Origin: Bacteroidales bacterium
GTDB lineage: Bacteria; Bacteroidota; Bacteroidia; Bacteroidales; JAOZVK01
Direction: 5' to 3'
DNA length: 21,828 nucleotides
Assembly (NCBI GenBank): GCA_029938185.1
Contig: JAOZVK010000032.1
Location: forward strand, 1 to 21,828
Shown here in pieces: positions 14,925 through 21,720 of this stretch. The notes under the pieces were generated by a model. That model ran no database searches. It had not been told where the DNA came from and saw only the letters and a program-made list of their open reading frames with translations. Position 1 is the first letter of the stretch. The number at the start of each line of letters is the position of its first letter. The position numbers were made by a program, and so were the translations under genes.

Positions 14925-15316
14925 TAAGCGTCATATTCAATTAGTTCAAACGGAATATCAATTATATCATCATATTCTTCGCCAGATTCCTGAATAGTAT
15001 CGTCATCTTCAGGATAATACCATTTAACCAATACATCATTACCTTCGTTATATATATCCTCAAGCTTCTGCATAATGATGAATAGTATTTTTGAGGTTGC
15101 AGTATTATAATAATCAAGCTTAAACTCAAATATTGTTTTGTTATTTGGTTTTTCGCTATACTTGTCTATCCATTCCAAAACATTCTCAAAAACTTTATGT
15201 ACATTTTCTGGACAAGATTTGCCTGCTATTTCAAATTTATTTTCTTCATTATTCAACAATATTTTAGGTAAATATCCTGATGCTGAAACATTAATTTCTT
15301 GTAACATATTTGACAT
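14924..15316 (-). CDS. siaC: SiaC-family (DUF1987) regulatory phosphoprotein
   Basis: A 130-residue acidic soluble protein. The opening YLPKILLNNEENKFEIAGKS with CPENVHKVFENVLEWIDKY and the middle FEFKLDYYNTATSKILFIIM match DUF1987. In Pseudomonas the SiaC phosphoprotein binds a diguanylate cyclase and is switched by the SiaB kinase and the SiaA PP2C phosphatase. The phospho-acceptor lies in the N-[ST]-x-[ST] segment, here NTATSK (Thr72 or Thr74 are candidates). Neither siaB nor siaA is adjacent; the only PP2C gene in the window is at 19756. The C-terminal EEYDDIIDIPFELIEYDA is within normal length, and the TAG stop is formed at the junction with the TSD-3 element. MLQEIN (15307) is an alternative start. 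Confidence 0.85.
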   Translation of the reverse strand: MSNMLQEINVSASGYLPKILLNNEENKFEIAGKSCPENVHKVFENVLEWIDKYSEKPNNKTIFEFKLDYYNTATSKILFIIMQKLEDIYNEGNDVLVKWYYPEDDDTIQESGEEYDDIIDIPFELIEYDA

Positions 15317-15671
15317 GTTTGTATTATGATAAATTTTGCTAAAATTACAGTATAAACCAAATACAATAATACTGATAATATATCATAAATGCAATTATAA
15401 AATAATTTTCATATGCTTTTATATTTACTAATGACTAAAATTAAGCTAGAAGATTTTAATCATCTCATTGTATTTCTTAATTTAAAAGCTTAATAAAAAT
15501 AATTTATATTTCTATGATATTAATATTCTTTTTTATACATTTAAGGGTTTTTTACGTACAAATTTATTTTTACTGTTTAATCAACTGTAAATCAAATTTC
15601 ATAATAATAATTTATGCGTTAGCAATGTAAAGGCTCATTGAACCATAAAATTAATTATAAATTTTACATCT
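15317..15671. other. Divergent AT-rich intergenic region, nothing recognised
   Basis: 355 bp between siaC (minus) and the GDYXXLXY gene (plus). I find no ORF, hairpin with T-run, repeat copy or clear TAnnTTTG box. Promoters for both genes must lie here. Confidence 0.5.
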
Positions 15672-16235
15672 ATGAAAAAAAAATATTTAGTTATAATTTT
15701 TGCTTCTATTCAGGTACTTATAATAACTATAATGATTGTAAAATCATTATTTCCTTTAGTAACAGGAAAACCAGTTATTATGCTAATAGAAGCTCGCGAT
15801 CCAAGAGATATTTTTAGGGGCGACTATGTTGTTTTGAACTATAGTTTTAATTCAATTAATTTTGAAGATGATTCAATAAATAATTATCTTGACACTACTA
15901 AACAATACAAATATGGTGATAATGTGTTTATTGAGCTTGAAAAAAGAGATAAATATTATTTCCCAATAAGTATTTATGATAAAATGCCAGATGATTCTAA
16001 AATATATATGAAATCTACCATACAAAGCGATTATACAGTTAGTACAAATCATTATAATTATATATCGCTAAAAAGTGGTATTGAGTCCTATTATACTAAC
16101 TCAGAACAAGCTAAAGAATTGGAAAATTATATGTTATCAATTAATTCAGATAGAGAAAAAAAGTTGGAAATTGTTATAATGATAGCTGATAATGGTAGTT
16201 GTAGAATAAAGGAAATAAGAAAAATTGAGAATTAA
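15672..16235 (+). CDS. GDYXXLXY-domain membrane-anchored protein
   Basis: A 187-residue protein with an N-terminal membrane helix (residues 5-25, YLVIIFASIQVLIITIMIV) and the family motif FRGDYVVLNYSF (G50-D51-Y52...L55-N-Y57), preceded by the usual PVIMLIEARDPRD. The periplasmic domain continues with VFIELEKRDKYYFPI and ends RIKEIRK. The family is commonly encoded just after a DUF2157 or DUF4401 membrane protein, which is missing here, so this is an orphan. Biochemical role unknown. Confidence 0.85.
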   Translation: MKKKYLVIIFASIQVLIITIMIVKSLFPLVTGKPVIMLIEARDPRDIFRGDYVVLNYSFNSINFEDDSINNYLDTTKQYKYGDNVFIELEKRDKYYFPISIYDKMPDDSKIYMKSTIQSDYTVSTNHYNYISLKSGIESYYTNSEQAKELENYMLSINSDREKKLEIVIMIADNGSCRIKEIRKIEN

Positions 16236-16242
16236 ATTGTAA

Positions 16243-16341
16243 ACATTAAAGAGGTCGAAGATATTAAATTACGAATTGGTTTACACCTAAATATAAGTAT
16301 CTTACAAAAAACAAATCGGAAAGTTATTTTTTAACGATTCC
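16243..16341 (-). repeat. Degenerate TTC-hairpin element joined to TSD-3 element copy 2
   Basis: ATTAAAGAGGTCGAAGATAT (16245-16264, broken stem) abuts an inverted TSD-3 element, AAATTACGAATTGGTTTACA ... AAATCGGAAAGTTATTTTTT, ending CGATTCC at 16341. TTA follows at 16342 and also occurs near the left end, as in copy 3. The block fills the birA leader. Confidence 0.6.
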
Positions 16342-16358
16342 TTATACTAGCTAATATT

Positions 16359-17099
16359 ATGAAATTTAACTCAAATATAATTAAATTAGATAATGTTGAA
16401 TCGACAAATAGTTATGCTCTTCGGCTTATAAAAAAACAAAATGTAATAGAAGGTACTGTTGTTTGGACAAAAAATCAAACAAAAGGGAGAGGACAAAGAG
16501 AAAACTACTGGGAAAGCGAAAAGGATATGAATTTAACATTTAGTCTAATTCTTTCGCCTAAATTTTTAGCACCAGTAAAACAGTTTTATTTATCAAAAGC
16601 AATATCTATTGCACTTGTAGAGTATTTATGTAAATATTTTGATAATGTAAAAATAAAATGGCCTAATGATATTTATGTAAAAAACAATAAGATATCAGGA
16701 ATATTAATTGAAAATATTATAAAAGGACAATCTATTGAAAATTCTATTATTGGAATAGGTATCAATATAAACCAATCAAATTTTATTAGCAAAGCACCAA
16801 ACCCTATTTCAATGTACCAATTAAGCAATAGGAAATATGATATTGAAACTGAATTAAAAAATATTTTATCATACCTAAACTTATATTATATAAAGTTAAT
16901 GAATGGCGATTTTAATTTAATTGATAAACTTTATGATAAATATATGTATAGATTAAATTCATATCATTGGTATGAATATAATGGAAAACAATCGTATTCT
17001 ATGATTTGTGGTACAGATAAAATAGGAAAATTAATATTATTAAACAATAAAAATCAATATTTACGTTTTAATTTTAAGGAAGTTAAGTTTATTTTATAA
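16359..17099 (+). CDS. birA: Biotin--[acetyl-CoA-carboxylase] ligase
   Basis: A 246-residue enzyme that makes biotinyl-AMP and attaches biotin to a lysine of the BCCP carrier. Motifs: NVESTNSYAL (12-21), the biotin/ATP loop TKGRGQRENYWES (41-53, GRGQR), KWPNDIY with K100, KISGILIENI (111-120) and GIGININQ (132-139). It starts directly with the catalytic domain, without the DNA-binding helix-turn-helix of E. coli BirA, so it is a monofunctional ligase. A short C-terminal domain is present. The leader is occupied by the TSD-3 element. Confidence 0.95.
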   Translation: MKFNSNIIKLDNVESTNSYALRLIKKQNVIEGTVVWTKNQTKGRGQRENYWESEKDMNLTFSLILSPKFLAPVKQFYLSKAISIALVEYLCKYFDNVKIKWPNDIYVKNNKISGILIENIIKGQSIENSIIGIGININQSNFISKAPNPISMYQLSNRKYDIETELKNILSYLNLYYIKLMNGDFNLIDKLYDKYMYRLNSYHWYEYNGKQSYSMICGTDKIGKLILLNNKNQYLRFNFKEVKFIL

Positions 17100-17126
17100 A
17101 AAAAAAAAATAAAAAACATCTTTTTA

Positions 17127-17159
17127 TTTGCATTATTAATAAATAATTATCTAAATTTG
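17127..17159 (+). promoter_or_regulatory. Promoter of tRNA-His (TTTG / TAAATTTG)
   Basis: TTTG at 17127-17130 and TAAATTTG at 17152-17159 with 21-nt spacing match the Bacteroidota -33/-7 consensus. The tRNA begins 12 nt after the -7 box. Confidence 0.7.
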
Positions 17160-17170
17160 CAACTATAAAT

Positions 17171-17246
17171 GGTGGATATAGCTCAGTTGGTTAGAGCACC
17201 AGATTGTGGTTCTGGGGGCCGTGGGTTCAAATCCCATTATTCACCC
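17171..17246 (+). tRNA. tRNA-His (GTG)
   Basis: A full cloverleaf. Acceptor GTGGATA pairs with TATTCAC. The D-arm region is GCTCAGTTGGTTAGAGC, the anticodon arm is CCAGA-TTGTGGT-TCTGG with anticodon GTG, and the T-arm is GTGGG-TTCAAAT-CCCAT. An encoded extra 5' G (17171) faces C73 (17245), the tRNA-His identity pair. CCA is not fully encoded. Confidence 0.96.
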
Positions 17247-17267
17247 TTTTTTTTGTTTTTTTTTGTT

Positions 17268-17304
17268 ACCTAACCTGCAAGCATGTGGGTTAGGTTTTTT
17301 TTTT
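17268..17304 (+). terminator. Rho-independent terminator after tRNA-His
   Basis: ACCTAACC, an 11-nt loop, GGGTTAGGT, then nine or more T. It is about 22 bp past the tRNA end. Confidence 0.8.
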
Positions 17305-17358
17305 AAATACCACAATTATCTTCCTTGCGGACTTTTGATTGCACAGGTTGAGAAATAC

Positions 17359-17575
17359 GCCACCCACGTAAAGTTGAACAGTATTGTTTAGGAATCGTTA
17401 AAAAATAACTTTCCAATTTGTTTTTTGTAAAATACTTATATTTAGGTGTAAACCAATTCGTAATTCGTAGTTTATAATTCGTCATTTCCTTATCAGATAT
17501 TTTGTAACAGGATAAAAATCAATCCTGCAAATATTGTCAAAAAAATAAAATAATTTCCAATATAAACGTGTAGCC
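17359..17575. mobile_element. MITE-like element, copy d, interrupted by the TSD-3 element
   Basis: The left end GCCACCCACGTAAAGTTGAA and right end AATATAAACGTGTAGCC match copies a and b. The flanks AGAAATAC (17351-17358) and AAAAATAC (17576-17583) are a 7/8 matching duplication. The interior is split by the insertion at 17391-17489. Confidence 0.7.
17391..17489. mobile_element. TSD-3 element, copy 3, nested in MITE d (99 bp)
   Basis: GGAATCGTTAAAAAATAACT ... TAATTCGTCATTTCC flanked by TTA at 17388-17390 and 17490-17492. Removing the element and one TTA restores CAGTATTGTTTATCAG, the continuous sequence seen in MITE copy b, so this is a clean secondary insertion. Confidence 0.8.
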
Positions 17576-17828
17576 AAAAATACTAACTTAACATTTTAGA
17601 AACGAATATAAAACTTAAATTAACTATTTTTGTTCATATTTTTATAAGCCCAGACACACAGTTTTAAAGTTTCAAAAAGCCTATAACTAAGTGAGAAACG
17701 GATTGATTCTTATTACTCTCTAATTCCATAGTTTTTCAAAATAACTTCATACAAAATTCTAATAATTTAAAAAAGTTGTATATATTTATAAAAAAAATTT
17801 ATATATTGTCCAAGTTTAATTATGTTTT

Positions 17829-17932
17829 TAAGGTCTTCGACCTATTTAATGTTGCTTACGCATTAATACAAAAACGACTTAATCAGTAAGTTATGAATAG
17901 GTGAATGTTGAAAAACTTTTGTAACAGTAATT
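17829..17932 (+). repeat. TTC-hairpin element, long form
   Basis: TAAGGTCTTCGACCTATTTA, ATGTTGCTTACGCATTAATA, then AGTAAGTTATGAATAGGTGA and AAAAACTTTTGTAACAG. This copy is the best reference for the full ~104-bp form. Confidence 0.85.
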
Positions 17933-17964
17933 CAATTACACTTACATCAGCATAATTGAATTAT

Positions 17965-17998
17965 AAAGGTCTTCGACCTATTTAATGTTGCTTACGCA
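17965..17998 (+). repeat. TTC-hairpin element, short form
   Basis: AAAGGTCTTCGACCTATTTA then ATGTTGCTTACGCA; identical core to 17829 and in the same orientation, but without the long tail. Confidence 0.85.
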
Positions 17999-18121
17999 GC
18001 TGTAGACTGTGACCTTAGACATTTTTAAAGTAATAAATTTAGCAATTTTGTTTGTAGCTTCTCTACGCTTAGTAATGAGTAAGCAGCACAAAACAAGTCG
18101 ATTACCTCAAATATATGAATA

Positions 18122-18598
18122 ATGAATAAAACAAATACAGACATATTAGTACTTGGAATAGGAAACATATTGATGAAAGACGAAGGTGTTGGTGTTCATG
18201 CAATAAAGTATATGGAATCAAGAGAAATGCCTGAAAATACTAAACTATTGGACGGAGGAACAGGTGGTTTTCATATACTATCAATACTACAAGAATACTC
18301 CAAAATAATAATGATTGATGCAACTTTGGACAAACAAAAAGAGGGTAGTCTGAAAGTAATTGAACCAAAATTTTCAAGCGATTTTCCAAAGGCTTTAAGT
18401 AGTCATGACATTGGTTTGAAAGACCTTATCGAATCATCAATTTTACTGGATACTTTCCCTAAGATATATTTAATTACTGTTAGTATAGTTGATATTCAAA
18501 CATTAGATTTAAACCTATCTGATAATATCAAAAAAGTATTACCGGATATATATAAATTAGTCTTAGATATTTTTAATAAAATAATGAACACTCGTTAA
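18122..18598 (+). CDS. [NiFe]-hydrogenase maturation protease (HyaD/HybD/HycI family)
   Basis: A 158-residue endopeptidase that trims the C-terminus of a hydrogenase large subunit after nickel insertion. Motifs: LVLGIGNILMKDEGVGVHAI with metal ligand E21, the LLDGGTGGFHIL strand-turn (42-53), IIMIDAT with D66 and SSHDIGLKDLI with H95; these match the E16/D62/H93 nickel-sensing triad of HybD. No hydrogenase structural gene is in the window. A nickel-permease-like gene follows on the same strand about 100 bp on, which supports a nickel-enzyme context. The stop is followed at once by a TAATTCGTAATTC-type repeat. Confidence 0.92.
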   Translation: MNKTNTDILVLGIGNILMKDEGVGVHAIKYMESREMPENTKLLDGGTGGFHILSILQEYSKIIMIDATLDKQKEGSLKVIEPKFSSDFPKALSSHDIGLKDLIESSILLDTFPKIYLITVSIVDIQTLDLNLSDNIKKVLPDIYKLVLDIFNKIMNTR

Positions 18599-18600
18599 TT

Positions 18601-18638
18601 GAATTACGAATTATGAATTACGAATTGGTTTACACCTT
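18601..18638 (-). repeat. Partial TSD-3-type repeat (right end)
   Basis: GAATTACGAATTATGAATTA then CGAATTGGTTTACACC, the right third of the TSD-3 element in reverse orientation. Similar fragments abut the ends of fmt (7370-7395) and the sigma gene (5222-5258). Confidence 0.6.
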
Positions 18639-18699
18639 AAGATTCAGTTATTTAGAGAAAGTTTTGTTAAAAAATAAAGTTTTACAATATACATAATAT

Positions 18700-19299
18700 A
18701 TGATAAATTTACTTTCGGGTATTTTGGCGAGTAGCGTACATGTTGTGTCTGGTCCCGACCATCTTGCAGCAATAACTCCTTTAGCTATTGATTCACAAAA
18801 AAAATCATGGCTTATTGGTCTAATGTGGGGAATAGGACATACTTCAGGTGTTATAATAATAGGATTATTATTTCTTTTTTTTCGTAATTTAATACCTGTT
18901 GAAAAAATATCACTGTATAGCGAACAAATTGTTGGTATTGTACTAATTATAATAGGTATACTGGCAATAGTAAGAGTAAATAAAATATCAAAAAAACAGA
19001 ACAATAGTTCGAACAAAAAAAATGTTACAACAGCAATAGCTGTAGGTGTTATACATGGATTAGCTGGTGTATCCCATTTGATTGGAATAATACCAAGTCT
19101 TTCGTTACCTACCAAATTTGAAGCTGCTTTATATTTAAGTGGTTTTGCAATTGGTACAATTTTGGCAATGGTAGTATATTCAACATTACTTGGTATTTGG
19201 GCTAAAACGTATGCTGAAAAAAATAAAGATAGAATGCTGAAAATATTAAAACTTACTGGTGGTTTTTTAGCTATTGCTGTTGGTTTATTTTGGTTATAA
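18700..19299 (+). CDS. NicO/UreH-type nickel (cobalt) permease
   Basis: A 199-residue integral membrane protein with six predicted helices. The first helix carries SVHVVSGPDHLAAITPLAID, the His/Asp motif that binds metal in this family. Helix 2 has WGIGHTSGVIIIG, helix 4 has AVGVIHGLAGVSHLIGIIPS, and LSGFAIGTILAMVVYS follows, all typical of UreH/HupE-like nickel transporters. The cytoplasmic loop RVNKISKKQNNSSNKK is lysine/asparagine-rich. With the upstream hydrogenase maturation protease it suggests supply of nickel for a [NiFe] hydrogenase, though cobalt is possible. The TAA stop is continuous with a TTC-hairpin element. Confidence 0.82.
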   Translation: MINLLSGILASSVHVVSGPDHLAAITPLAIDSQKKSWLIGLMWGIGHTSGVIIIGLLFLFFRNLIPVEKISLYSEQIVGIVLIIIGILAIVRVNKISKKQNNSSNKKNVTTAIAVGVIHGLAGVSHLIGIIPSLSLPTKFEAALYLSGFAIGTILAMVVYSTLLGIWAKTYAEKNKDRMLKILKLTGGFLAIAVGLFWL

Positions 19300-19400
19300 G
19301 GTCTTCGACATATTTATAGTTGCTTACGCATTCTACTTAATATTCTAATAATATGCAATTTAACAAAATGTAAATATTGAAAAATTTTTGTAACAGCACT
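19298..19400 (+). repeat. TTC-hairpin element, long diverged form, at a stop codon
   Basis: AAGGTCTTCGACATATTTAT (last stem pair broken) then AGTTGCTTACGCATTCTA and a diverged tail ending AAAAATTTTTGTAACAGCAC. It begins in the permease TAA stop, sense orientation. Confidence 0.75.
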
Positions 19401-19410
19401 TAAATGTATG

Positions 19411-19528
19411 GGCTACCCACGTAAAGTTGGACAGTATTATTTATCAGGTATTTCGTAACAGGATAAAAAATCAATCCTGTAAATACTGTCAAAAAAATTA
19501 AATAATGTCCAATACTAAACGTGTAGCC
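19411..19528. mobile_element. MITE-like element, copy b (118 bp, 9-bp TSD)
   Basis: GGCTACCCACGTAAAGTTGG ... TAACAGGATAAAAAATCAAT ... CCAATACTAAACGTGTAGCC. It is flanked by a perfect 9-bp direct repeat AAATGTATG (19402-19410, 19529-19537). Best-preserved copy; no coding capacity. Confidence 0.85.
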
Positions 19529-19710
19529 AAATGTATGCATAAGTAATTAACAATGAATAATGGACAATTAACAATTTTGTTTACGCCAGAATTACAATAA
19601 GTTACAACTTTACAAAGTGTCGATTTTATACTATGACCTACTTATAACTTGTTTTTCACTGTTTGACAAACATCGTTAATCGTCTGAAAATACACCACAA
19701 TTGAATCTTT

Positions 19711-19738
19711 CAAGCAACATAAAAAGACTCGAAGAGTC
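19711..19738 (-). repeat. TTC-hairpin element, strongly covariant copy
   Basis: Minus strand: GACTC-TTC-GAGTC then TTTTTATGTTGCTTG. Three of five stem pairs differ from the common stem, and all three are compensated. It lies 18 bp upstream of the PP2C start. Confidence 0.65.
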
Positions 19739-19755
19739 AAAAAAATATAGATAAT

Positions 19756-20514
19756 ATGTTATCAAAAATAAAATTAATATTTAAACCCAAACATCAAATT
19801 TATTGGTATTCTATTAAAGGGCGAAAAAACATACAGGAAGATTCATACTATATTTCGGAAGAAAAAAACAAACAACAATTATTGTTTGTTGCTGATGGTG
19901 TTGGTGGGCATGGGCATGGTGATTTTGCCAGCCAATTGTGTGTTGAAATCTTCAAAACCAATTTTTTAAGATTAGGAAAAATTATAGAAATAAATAATTT
20001 TTTGGAAGACACAGCATATGAAGTTGCAAAACAAGTATTAAAAAAAGGAGAAGAATATCCTGAATTTAAAAACTGTGGAACAACAATATCTGGTATTTTT
20101 GTAGATAATAAATCATATTATACAATAAATATTGGAGATAGTAGAGTATATTCGATTGCTGATAATAAGCTAAATAGAGAAACAAAAGATCATTCAAAAG
20201 TTCAACGATTGATTGATACTGGAATAATTACAGAAACGGAAGCAAGAGTTCATCCTGAAAAAAATATGATGACATCTGCAATTGGGCAATCATTAAATAT
20301 GATAACAATTGATATTAATGGTCCAAAAGAACTGTACAAAAATAAGTTACTATTTGCTTGCACTGATGGAATACACGATGCTTTGGACGATGCAGAAATA
20401 GAAACTTTTTTTAATAGCAATGAAATTGATAATAATCTTGCTGAAAAACTTGTAACAAAAGCATACAAATCAGGCATTAATGATAATATTACATTGTGTA
20501 TATTAGTGATATAA
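19756..20514 (+). CDS. PP2C-family serine/threonine phosphatase
   Basis: A 252-residue soluble phosphatase domain. Motifs: SIKGRKNIQEDSYY (19-32; D29 metal ligand, R23 phosphate contact), LLFVADGVGGHGHGDFAS (42-59; D47, G48), NCGTTISGIF, INIGDSRVYSI, the DHS segment in TKDHSKVQRLIDTG, ACTDGIHDAL and GINDNITL with metal ligand D243. All metal-binding acids are present, so it should be active on phospho-Ser/Thr with Mn/Mg. No kinase or FHA partner is adjacent. It lacks the membrane and HAMP parts of SiaA, so a link to the siaC gene in this window is only a possibility. Confidence 0.93.
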   Translation: MLSKIKLIFKPKHQIYWYSIKGRKNIQEDSYYISEEKNKQQLLFVADGVGGHGHGDFASQLCVEIFKTNFLRLGKIIEINNFLEDTAYEVAKQVLKKGEEYPEFKNCGTTISGIFVDNKSYYTINIGDSRVYSIADNKLNRETKDHSKVQRLIDTGIITETEARVHPEKNMMTSAIGQSLNMITIDINGPKELYKNKLLFACTDGIHDALDDAEIETFFNSNEIDNNLAEKLVTKAYKSGINDNITLCILVI

Positions 20515-20698
20515 AGTTTGAGAGCTTTAGTTAATATTAAGTAAGTGAAAAGTTTGTTTACGCTTGATAAACAACATAATATGAAAACAAAAGAGTCATT
20601 ATTTATATTGCAATCTATTTATAAATAGTGTATCAAAACTTAAATTTCTAAAGTTTTTTAAATTATAAGAGAGACGAATATTAAGATATACTTTCAAT

Positions 20699-20758
20699 GG
20701 TTCAATTATTCAATGATACAACGGTACAATAATTTGATTAATAACTTATAACATTTTT
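20699..20758 (-). repeat. 58-bp dispersed repeat, copy 2 (inverted relative to 6728)
   Basis: GGTTCAATTATTCAATGATA, CAACGGTACAATAATTTGAT, TAATAACTTATAACA; reverse complement of 6728-6788 with about six differences. Confidence 0.7.
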
Positions 20759-20796
20759 ATAAAAGTCAAATTATTAGCCTAATTTAGTATAGAAAT

Positions 20797-20812
20797 AAGG
20801 TCTTCGACCTTA
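20797..20812 (+). repeat. TTC-hairpin element, stem only
   Basis: AAGGTC-TTC-GACCTT, a perfect 6-bp stem, without the GTTGCTTACG tail. Confidence 0.65.
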
Positions 20813-20850
20813 ATTTAATAAAAAATAACAAGTATTATGTAGTATTTTAC

Positions 20851-20858
20851 TAAATTTG
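20851..20858 (+). promoter_or_regulatory. Likely -7 box (TAAATTTG)
   Basis: Full TAnnTTTG match 29 nt before the ATG at 20888. Confidence 0.5.
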
Positions 20859-20887
20859 CATATTGTTTAATATAAATTTAATTTAAA

Positions 20888-21238
20888 ATGGAAAAACTTA
20901 ATGAGAAAACATCTGAAGACAAATTGGTTGCTATTATCAGCTATGTAACATTGATAGGTTGGATAGTAGCATACGTAATGTTTAAAGATGAAAAAAGTGG
21001 TAGAAAAACAGAATTTAATGTATTCCACATTCGTCAATCTTTAGGAATAAATATATTATTTTTAGTTTCGTGGGTTGTAGATTTTATACCATTTATAGGT
21101 GGAATATTATACACAATTGTAAGTCTTGCAATATTGGTTTTCTGGATTTTAGGATTAGTTGCTGCTGTTAATGGTGAAATGAAAGAGATACCTGTTGTTG
21201 GAAATACTATTCAGGACACTCTTAAATCAATAAATTAG
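20888..21238 (+). CDS. DUF4870/Tic20-like small membrane protein
   Basis: A 116-residue protein with three membrane helices: 13-31 (LVAIISYVTLIGWIVAYVMF), ~52-70 (LGINILFLVSWVVDFIPFIG) and ~74-93 (YTIVSLAILVFWILGLVAAV). The segment EFNVFHIRQSLGINI between the first two is the 'F.(H/Y).RQ(S/A)LG' signature of the DUF4870/Tic20-like group, and GEMKEIPVVGNTIQ closes the domain. The length is normal. Function in bacteria is not established. Has its own promoter box and a TTC-hairpin element just after the stop. Confidence 0.8.
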   Translation: MEKLNEKTSEDKLVAIISYVTLIGWIVAYVMFKDEKSGRKTEFNVFHIRQSLGINILFLVSWVVDFIPFIGGILYTIVSLAILVFWILGLVAAVNGEMKEIPVVGNTIQDTLKSIN

Positions 21239-21259
21239 AAATAAGGTTTCATTATAGCT

Positions 21260-21294
21260 AAGGTCTTCGACCTATTTATAGTTGCTTACGTATT
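21260..21294 (+). repeat. TTC-hairpin element
   Basis: AAGGTCTTCGACCTATTTAT then AGTTGCTTACGTATT; perfect stem, 22 bp after the DUF4870 stop, sense orientation. Confidence 0.85.
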
Positions 21295-21582
21295 TGTAAG
21301 CAACAGTATTTCAAAAAAACAAATAAAATACTTGTATGATTTTAGACTTTAAAAATGGATTTTAAGTATTCCTAAATGCCGACAGGTCTTGTAGATACTT
21401 TCGGGTTTATCATAAAACCTAATTCATTTCAATATAAATTCTTTATCATTTATTTTTTTAGCCTCAAATATCAATTTTTGTCGTTTTTGTTGTGGTTTGA
21501 AACATGTCACATCTTTTTACTTATATTCGTTGTATGACGTTATATTTTAAAATTGCAATGAATATCAATAACATAACTGCCT

Positions 21583-21616
21583 ACTGTCGGAGTGGCATTG
21601 AAGCCACACCGACAGT
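21583..21616. repeat. GC-rich 14-bp hairpin
   Basis: ACTGTCGGAGTGGC, loop ATTGAA, GCCACACCGACAGT; one A-A mismatch, then TTTT. A strong structure in AT-rich DNA, possibly a terminator; a degenerate relative lies inside MITE copy c. Confidence 0.65.
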
Positions 21617-21720
21617 TTTAAACATGCAAAATGTAACAAACCAGTACAAACTTTTGTCGTTTTTGATAATTTAGTTAAATTCTATTTTTATTTCTTTTCC
21701 AATATTTAATACTGCCATTC

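Larger units (their letters stand above)
17576..18121. other. Gene-free stretch before the hydrogenase protease
   Basis: The first 250 bp show nothing recognisable except TTTTTATAAGCCCAG (17640-17654), shared with the inverted repeat at 21721-21773. Two TTC-hairpin elements in tandem follow. No ORF is credible. Confidence 0.5.
20515..20887. other. Intergenic region with repeat and promoter
   Basis: It holds the 58-bp repeat copy 2 (20699-20758), a TTC-hairpin palindrome (20797-20812) and a promoter box (20851-20858). The first 180 bp have nothing recognised. Confidence 0.55.

Noticed and set aside
17171..17304. tRNA-His as the attachment site of an integrated element
   Set aside because: No second copy of the tRNA 3' end and no integrase gene are seen in the window; the terminator lies intact right after the tRNA.
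17305..17485. ORFs spanning the region after tRNA-His
   Set aside because: They are composed of the terminator, MITE copy d and the TSD-3 element.
18648..19115. 155-residue minus-strand ORF opposite the nickel permease
   Set aside because: Antisense shadow of a clear membrane protein gene; no start context and no recognisable domain.
470..21294. The repeated hairpin elements as a CRISPR array
   Set aside because: Copies are scattered over 21 kb in both orientations with genes between them and no regular spacers; no cas gene is present.
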